Shown in pieces: positions 7,536-11,106 of a stretch of 11,106 nt of DNA. Position numbers and translations under genes: made by a program. The notes beneath the pieces are model-generated. The model made no database searches and was not told the DNA's origin. It was given only the letters and a program-made list of their open reading frames with translations. This DNA is from Spirochaetota bacterium (lineage in GTDB: Bacteria > Spirochaetota > GWE2-31-10 > MWDO01). How positions within the stretch are numbered: position 1 is the stretch's first letter; each line of letters starts with the position of its first letter. Location: contig JAGOCL010000043.1 in the NCBI GenBank assembly GCA_017998755.1, positions 1 through 11,106 on the forward strand, in the 5' to 3' direction.

Positions 7536-7751
7536 TTATTGACGAATCGAAATAATTTTTGTTAGAAGCTGGTTTAATCTTTTTTTTATTTTCTCTTTGT
7601 TTTTCTGGTTGTAAGCGTCAATTTTATTTTCAATAATATTCAACTCGTTTTTAGCTAAAATTATAATATTTCTTATATCCTGTTCCAAAGAAATATTCTC
7701 GTCGATATTGAGGTTGTTAATTTCTTCCTGAGAAAAAATATTTCCGTCCAT
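7536..7751 (-). CDS. Small 71-aa coiled-coil protein heading the gld-like operon
   Basis: This is a hypothetical protein. Its N-terminus is MDGNIFSQEEINNLNI, which resembles the LSQxEIDxLL peptide at the start of flagellar switch proteins FliM and FliN/FliY. The rest is a charged helix, likely coiled coil, with heptad-like Ile/Leu spacing (DIRNIIILAKNELNIIENKI) and a basic end (KKRLNQLLTKIISIRQ). There is no membrane segment or signal peptide. That it is a real gene is supported by a strong ribosome site (AAGGGGGA, four bases from the ATG) and by a plausible promoter at 7795-7822. No terminator is visible before the ABC ATPase gene, so its promoter may drive the whole operon. The function is unknown. 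Confidence 0.6.
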   Translation of the reverse strand: MDGNIFSQEEINNLNIDENISLEQDIRNIIILAKNELNIIENKIDAYNQKNKEKIKKRLNQLLTKIISIRQ

Positions 7752-7794
7752 TGAGTCCCCCTTTGCGCATAATCCTTTATTTCACAATAATTAT

Positions 7795-7822
7795 ATTGTA
7801 GCAAAAATATAATAAATAACAA
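7795..7822 (-). promoter_or_regulatory. Probable promoter of the 71-aa gene and gld-like operon
   Basis: On the minus strand TTGTTA (7817-7822) and TACAAT (7795-7800) are 16 bases apart. A transcript starting about seven bases downstream would have a leader near 37 bases that holds the AAGGGGGA ribosome site. Confidence 0.45.
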
Positions 7823-7832
7823 GTATAAATCG

Positions 7833-7869
7833 AATATTTTTACAATATCGCAAATTATTGTAAATATTT
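7833..7869. promoter_or_regulatory. Dyad TTACAAT-N10-ATTGTAA, candidate operator between divergent promoters
   Basis: A perfect 7-bp inverted repeat (7840-7846 and 7857-7863) with a 10-base centre is flanked by further imperfect symmetry (AATATT on the left, ATATT on the right). It lies between the -35 boxes of two divergent promoters, ending just two bases before TTGACC at 7871. That is where a dimeric regulator could affect both. The motif does not match a well-known operator exactly, so the regulator is not named. Confidence 0.4.
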
Positions 7870-7870
7870 C

Positions 7871-7900
7871 TTGACCTCGTTTTGTCGCTTATGTTAAAAT
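7871..7900 (+). promoter_or_regulatory. Sigma-70-type promoter of the STAS-LysM-flavodoxin operon
   Basis: TTGACC (7871-7876) and TAAAAT (7895-7900) are separated by 18 bases, and a TG one base before the second hexamer gives an extended -10. The predicted start near 7907 gives a leader of about 25 bases. This is the best promoter match in the window. Confidence 0.65.
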
Positions 7901-7931
7901 ACAATAGAATATTCTATAACAGGCGCAATAA

Positions 7932-8273
7932 ATGGAACTTTTAGATAGGGCTCAGGACGACGTTGTAATATTTGAGATCTCCGGGGAGGTGGATATTTAC
8001 AACTGCGGACAGATTAAGAATCTTTTTCTCGATAAACTGAATTCGGGGAGCAAAAAATTCTTAATTAATTTAGACAAAATATCTTATATTGATTCATCGG
8101 GGATAGGCGTTCTTATTTTTATTAAAACCTCGGTAACCAAACATAAAGGGGAACTTGTTTTGGTTAATATAAAAGATTCTGTAAAAAAAATATTTGATCT
8201 TACTAAGCTTGCCTCTTATTTTACCGTTAGAGAAGACCTACCGGCCGGCGTCAAATATTTTAAACAAAAATGA
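7932..8273 (+). CDS. STAS-domain anti-sigma factor antagonist
   Basis: The 113-aa protein is a single STAS domain of the SpoIIAA/RsbV family. It has an N-terminal VVIFEISGEVDIYNCGQIKN strand-helix and the core LDKISYIDSSGIGVLIFI. The DSSG serines (55 and 56) mark the site normally phosphorylated by an anti-sigma kinase such as SpoIIAB or RsbW. The unphosphorylated protein would bind that partner and free a sigma factor or another target. The VNIKDSVKKIFDLTKLASYF stretch matches the C-terminal helix of the family. The length is normal. No kinase or PP2C phosphatase gene is in the window, so its partner must be elsewhere. The ribosome site is weak (AGGCGC, seven bases away). The LysM lipoprotein gene follows after 30 bases without a terminator. 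Confidence 0.92.
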   Translation: MELLDRAQDDVVIFEISGEVDIYNCGQIKNLFLDKLNSGSKKFLINLDKISYIDSSGIGVLIFIKTSVTKHKGELVLVNIKDSVKKIFDLTKLASYFTVREDLPAGVKYFKQK

Positions 8274-8303
8274 AATAAAAAATTAATTATTAAGGAAATA
8301 ACG

Positions 8304-9659
8304 ATGAAAAGAGAAAAAAAATACGGATTTGCGGTTATTCTTTTTATTATACTTATAATGTTAAATTGTAAAACAAAACCCGCCGTTCCGGAGGCTACGA
8401 CGACGACTTCAACGACGTCGACGACTACAACCTCTACGACGACAACCACGACGATTGCCGCAACTACTACTACGACTATCGACAGAATGGCCGAGACGAT
8501 TTCGGATAAAGAGTTTGCCGACGCGAAAAGTCTTATCGATAAAGCTCGAATGGCCGAAGCCGACAAATACGACCGAGAGAATTTGACTAAAGCGGAAGAG
8601 TATTTAAGAACCGCCTATCAAAAAAACGGAACCGACGGAAAAGCGACAAAAGAGGCGTTGGATCAGTCTAAAAAGTATTCGGATCTGGCTTATAAAAACG
8701 CGTTTAAAAAGAGAGCCGAATTGAAAAAAGCCGAATGCGACAAACTTTTTTCAGAAGCCGAAGCGTTGGGTATAAAAAACTTGATGAAAGACAATATGGA
8801 TCAGTCGAGGGCGCTTTACAATGAAGGAAATCAAAAGTATTCTTCGGAGGATTATGCGACGGCATACTCAAAATATTCGGATTGCGAAAATTCTTTGAAG
8901 AGCGCCATAAATAAAATAAAAGCGACTAGGTCTGAATACGATAATAAAATCAGTTATATTAATAAATTGATCGAAGAAGCCAAAAAGATAGGAGCCGAGA
9001 CCTACGCTCCGGCGGATCTTGCAAGCGCGATAGAGAACTTGAACAAAGGCAAAAACGAGTTGTCAAATCTTGACTATACAAATTCAAAGACAAGTTTTGA
9101 AATAGCTGAAAAAAGCGCTATTTCGGCGATCGATAATACAAAATTTGCTATTAAAGAGAAGAAACGAAAAGAGGCTCTTAAAGCTATAATGGACGCCGGT
9201 TCGACTTTAGAGGACGCTTCTCAAACTAACATTGGCGAAGATGAAAAAAACAACGGCGGGTATAATTTTGAATTTGACGAGGAAGAAATAAAAGATATGA
9301 ATAACGCTCCGGACGATCTGAGCGCCTCGATATCTTATAGGGATCTTCTAAATAAAGCTATCGAGTACATAGACAAAGCAAAACAGGCCTACAAAGCCGA
9401 AGACTACGATATGGCCATTCAATATGCCAATATTGCAAAAAGAATCGCTCTGTCGTATAAAGAGGGTGGGAATAAAACAAATTATACGGTAAGATTGATA
9501 CCGGACAAACGAGATTGTCTTTGGAGAATATCAGAGTATTCTTTTATATACGGTTCCCCGTTTTTATGGCCAAGAATTTGGAAAGCGAACAAGGCTCAGA
9601 TTTTGAATCCTGATTTGATCTATCCAGGTCAGGTTTTGTTAATTCCGAACGTCGATTGA
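8304..9659 (+). CDS. LysM-like lipoprotein with Thr-rich stalk and repeated helical modules
   Basis: The 451-aa protein starts with a lipoprotein signal: a basic N-terminus, hydrophobic core and lipobox-like IMLNC with Cys22, of the relaxed type seen in spirochaetes. A Thr/Ser stalk follows at about residues 32-58. Four related helical modules of about 40 residues occur near 92-131, 163-202, 237-276 and 346-385, sharing a pattern A-x3-L-x(9)-D-Y-x2-A and a helical end with spaced Ala. An acidic insert (311-340) separates the third and fourth. The C-terminus (393-451) has YTVRLIPDKRDCLWRI, WPRIWKANK and NPDLIYPGQVLLIPN, a LysM-like peptidoglycan-binding module. It is inferred to be anchored by lipid in a membrane and to reach peptidoglycan. 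The ATG has AAGGAA seven bases upstream. Confidence 0.85.
   Translation: MKREKKYGFAVILFIILIMLNCKTKPAVPEATTTTSTTSTTTTSTTTTTTIAATTTTTIDRMAETISDKEFADAKSLIDKARMAEADKYDRENLTKAEEYLRTAYQKNGTDGKATKEALDQSKKYSDLAYKNAFKKRAELKKAECDKLFSEAEALGIKNLMKDNMDQSRALYNEGNQKYSSEDYATAYSKYSDCENSLKSAINKIKATRSEYDNKISYINKLIEEAKKIGAETYAPADLASAIENLNKGKNELSNLDYTNSKTSFEIAEKSAISAIDNTKFAIKEKKRKEALKAIMDAGSTLEDASQTNIGEDEKNNGGYNFEFDEEEIKDMNNAPDDLSASISYRDLLNKAIEYIDKAKQAYKAEDYDMAIQYANIAKRIALSYKEGGNKTNYTVRLIPDKRDCLWRISEYSFIYGSPFLWPRIWKANKAQILNPDLIYPGQVLLIPNVD
8397..8477 (+). repeat. ACG/ACT/ACA Thr-codon low-complexity tract
   Basis: A run of Thr and Ser codons (mostly ACG, ACT, ACA and ACC) codes for the poly-Thr stalk just after the lipidation site of the LysM protein. 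The third positions vary, so the tract seems kept for its amino acids rather than being a fresh slippage expansion. The opposite strand has a Val-rich shadow reading frame that is not a gene. Confidence 0.75.
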
Positions 9660-9677
9660 TTTTCACGGGAGATATAA

Positions 9678-10163
9678 ATGAACGTTCTTATTGCATACGC
9701 AAGTTACTACGGCTCTACGGAGAGATGCGCTTATAAGATAAAAGAGAAACTTAAATACGTTTCTTCCATTGTAAACGTTTCTTATTCGGGCGCTATCAAA
9801 TTACAAGATTACGACGCGGTTATAATTGGGAGTCCGATTCATATCGGTAAGATTCACAAAGCTATGAAGAAATTTTTAGAGACCAATAAGACCGCTCTTG
9901 CCGAGAAAAGTATTTATCTGTTTCTTTGCGGATTGGATACGAGTATTCCCGATGGTATTATGAAAGATATACCGGATGAAATTAAGGATAAAATAGTTTT
10001 TACATCTCTATTAGGCGGCGAGATCGTAAAAGACAGTTTGTCGGGATTTGAAAAAATGGGAATCGAGATGATGGAGAAAAAGCTGAAAACCGACTATTCT
10101 AATCTGAAAACTATCTGCGATAATAAAATAGAAGAATTTATCGGGAAAATAAACGAAGTTTAG
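9678..10163 (+). CDS. Flavodoxin-family protein, HemG-like
   Basis: The 161-aa protein has a short-chain flavodoxin fold. The N-terminal YASYYGSTERCAYKI is the FMN phosphate-binding loop (S/T-x-Y-G-S-T-E). DAVIIGSPIHIGKIHKAMKKF (about residues 49-69) resembles the HemG/flavodoxin_5 pattern (G-x-x-I-x-x-G-x-x-H). YLFLCGLDT would form the third strand of the fold. It has no signal peptide and should be a cytoplasmic electron carrier or oxidoreductase using FMN. HemG-type protoporphyrinogen oxidase is one relative, but no haem genes are nearby, so no substrate is claimed. GGGAG lies six bases before the ATG, and the gap from the lipoprotein stop is 18 bases, so it is probably in the same operon. 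The stop overlaps that of the convergent ComFB gene. Confidence 0.85.
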   Translation: MNVLIAYASYYGSTERCAYKIKEKLKYVSSIVNVSYSGAIKLQDYDAVIIGSPIHIGKIHKAMKKFLETNKTALAEKSIYLFLCGLDTSIPDGIMKDIPDEIKDKIVFTSLLGGEIVKDSLSGFEKMGIEMMEKKLKTDYSNLKTICDNKIEEFIGKINEV

Positions 10164-10882
10164 AAATCCTTATCCGACGGCGATAAATAAATTTCATTTA
10201 AGCGAAATACTTTTTCTTTGTTAATTATTTCGTCCAAATTTTGAGTAGATTCGCTTTCGATTTCAAAAGATTTGCATATTGTTTCGTATCCTTCTTTTTC
10301 AAGAGTAACGAACATTACGAAAACTGTTTTTTTGTTTTTTTCGTCGGTCGGTATTGAGACCGGCCAAAATGAAAAAAAACCGTCCATTTGGTCGTTTATA
10401 AACGCGGGATTTTGCCAATTTCCATTAAACATCGTTACGGTATCGCTAACATCGCCGTTATGTAGCGTTATTTTTGCGTTGTTGATAGGTTCTAAATTGT
10501 CGCTATCTATCACTCTTCCGACAATCTGAGGAAAATTATAATAATAACTGCCTTCTTTATAAGCCGCAGTATTTTGGTTTTTCTTTCCGGAGCCGTCTTT
10601 GTCTATCTCTTCTTTGTTATGACGCATAGTTTTAGAGACTACCTGTATCGCTTCCATAGCTAGAGTATAAATATCTATATATTCTTGATTATCTTTGATT
10701 TTGTTCTTTTCGTAATGAACTATTCCTCTTGAAGATAAAACATATTTTGGCTGTACTTTATTTAGAATATAACAAGCCATATCAAATTTACATTGATCGC
10801 ATTTACATATATCGTTTTTTTCTTTTAATACGTCTTCCAAACAAAACAAAACGACGTCTTCCATCGTATTATGTAAATTCAT
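10160..10882 (-). CDS. ComFB-family protein fused to a carboxypeptidase-regulatory-like domain
   Basis: The 240-aa protein begins with a ComFB domain: NTMEDVVLFCLEDVL, then C26, C28, C31 and C37 in CKCDQCKFDMACYILN, and VQPKYVLSSRG, all as in the family. Residues about 88-115 form a polar linker. From about 117 a beta-rich domain follows (PQIVGRVIDSDNLEPINNAKITL, then DGFFSFWPVSIP and LEKEGYETI) that reads like a carboxypeptidase-regulatory/Ig-like fold. ComFB proteins of cyanobacteria and other bacteria have been reported to bind cyclic dinucleotides, so a signalling role is plausible here. No signal peptide is seen, odd for the second domain, which is usually extracellular. The reading frame is open to 10918, but the ATG at 10880-10882 has GGAGAT four bases upstream and fits the family start. 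Confidence 0.83.
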   Translation of the reverse strand: MNLHNTMEDVVLFCLEDVLKEKNDICKCDQCKFDMACYILNKVQPKYVLSSRGIVHYEKNKIKDNQEYIDIYTLAMEAIQVVSKTMRHNKEEIDKDGSGKKNQNTAAYKEGSYYYNFPQIVGRVIDSDNLEPINNAKITLHNGDVSDTVTMFNGNWQNPAFINDQMDGFFSFWPVSIPTDEKNKKTVFVMFVTLEKEGYETICKSFEIESESTQNLDEIINKEKVFRLNEIYLSPSDKDF

Positions 10883-10886
10883 AATT

Positions 10887-10892
10887 ATCTCC
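10887..10892 (-). promoter_or_regulatory. Ribosome binding site fixing the ComFB start
   Basis: GGAGAT on the minus strand lies four bases before the ATG at 10880-10882. The upstream in-frame ATG at 10918 lacks such a site and would add residues not seen in the family. Confidence 0.6.
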
Positions 10893-10904
10893 GAAAAATA
10901 TTTT

Positions 10905-10917
10905 ATTATAATTGACA
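10905..10917. promoter_or_regulatory. Divergent promoter elements between ComFB gene and trmL
   Basis: On the minus strand a perfect TATAAT (10905-10910) lies 22 bases before the ComFB ATG, though its -35 is only an A/T run. On the plus strand a perfect TTGACA (10912-10917) precedes trmL, with CAAGAT 17 bases later as a poor -10. The two elements are adjacent, so binding on one strand could hinder the other. Confidence 0.35.
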
Positions 10918-10947
10918 TTTTTTATAAAAAAAAGCAAGATAAATATT

Positions 10948-11106
10948 ATGATTAGTATAGCGCTATATGAACCTCAGATACCTCAAAATACGGGAAACAT
11001 TGCCAGATTAGCCGTAGGTCTTGATATCGAGTTGTATCTTGTAGGAAAACTTGGTTTTAGTATCGACGATAAATATATGAAAAGAGCCGGGCTCGATTAT
11101 TGGGAG
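10948..11106 (+). CDS. trmL: tRNA (cytidine/uridine-34-2'-O)-methyltransferase TrmL (3' truncated)
   Basis: The first 53 codons are present and the gene runs off the right edge. The start ISIALYEPQIPQNTGNIARL is a hallmark of the SpoU/TrmH (SPOUT) family of TrmL type (YibK), followed by LVGKLGFSIDDKYMKRAGLDYW, which matches the GFsldDkxlKRAGLDYW motif. TrmL 2'-O-methylates the wobble nucleotide C34 or U34 of leucine tRNAs using S-adenosylmethionine. The catalytic and SAM-knot C-terminal part is outside the window. No good Shine-Dalgarno sequence precedes the ATG, but the conserved N-terminus leaves little doubt about it. Confidence 0.93.
   Translation, partial: MISIALYEPQIPQNTGNIARLAVGLDIELYLVGKLGFSIDDKYMKRAGLDYWE

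Noticed and set aside
8397..8477. Thr-codon tract as a phase-variation microsatellite.
   Set aside because: The repeat unit is three bases and third positions are mixed, so slippage would not shift the frame and the tract does not look freshly expanded.
8216..8566. Minus-strand reading frame with long Val runs opposite the lipoprotein start.
   Set aside because: It is the antisense reading of the Thr-codon tract, overlaps the STAS and lipoprotein genes, and has no sensible protein features.

Overview
This is an AT-rich bacterial window, most likely chromosomal DNA of a spirochaete (Spirochaetota) or a close relative. The clues are a lipoprotein whose C-terminal LysM-like module has the Trp-rich form I associate with Treponema and Brachyspira proteins (YTVRLIPDKRDCLWRI...), a ComFB protein with an extra C-terminal domain, and a single-domain STAS anti-sigma antagonist. 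This placement comes from remembered family patterns, not a search. No rRNA, tRNA, IS element, CRISPR array or prophage gene is visible. No gene-free stretch exceeds about 180 bases.

Layout. (1) 2-751 (+): 3' part of a TPM/YgcG-like membrane protein with two pairs of CxxC motifs and a Gly-rich tail; its start lies outside the window. (2) 816-2852 (-): three genes in particularly AT-rich DNA. In transcription order they are a 165-aa protein with two ribbon-helix-helix-like segments, a 91-aa PQ-loop-like membrane protein, and a DUF362 protein with two [4Fe-4S] clusters. The last two are 26 bases apart and look co-transcribed. (3) 3010-7751 (-): a tightly packed operon coding, in order, for a 71-aa coiled-coil protein, a GldA-type ABC ATPase, a GldF-type ABC-2 permease, a GldG-type accessory protein and a DUF4340 membrane protein. 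It ends in a clear intrinsic terminator at 2958-2992. (4) 7752-7931: a divergent regulatory region with opposed promoters and a TTACAAT-N10-ATTGTAA dyad. (5) 7932-10163 (+): STAS protein, Thr-stalked LysM lipoprotein and a HemG-like flavodoxin, probably one operon. (6) 10160-10882 (-): a ComFB family protein whose stop codon overlaps the flavodoxin stop. (7) 10948-11106 (+): the 5' part of trmL, cut by the window end.

How the genes fit together. The gld-like block should form one inner-membrane ABC complex: ATPase, permease, and two periplasmic subunits anchored in the membrane. Its substrate is unknown. The STAS-LysM block joins a phospho-switch regulator to an outer-surface or periplasmic peptidoglycan-binding lipoprotein. 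The two blocks are divergently transcribed from one intergenic region and may be co-regulated. I see no wholly new system. The points most worth following are the small protein heading the ABC operon, which starts with a FliM/FliN-like motif, the ComFB fusion, the repeat architecture of the LysM lipoprotein, and the shared dyad.
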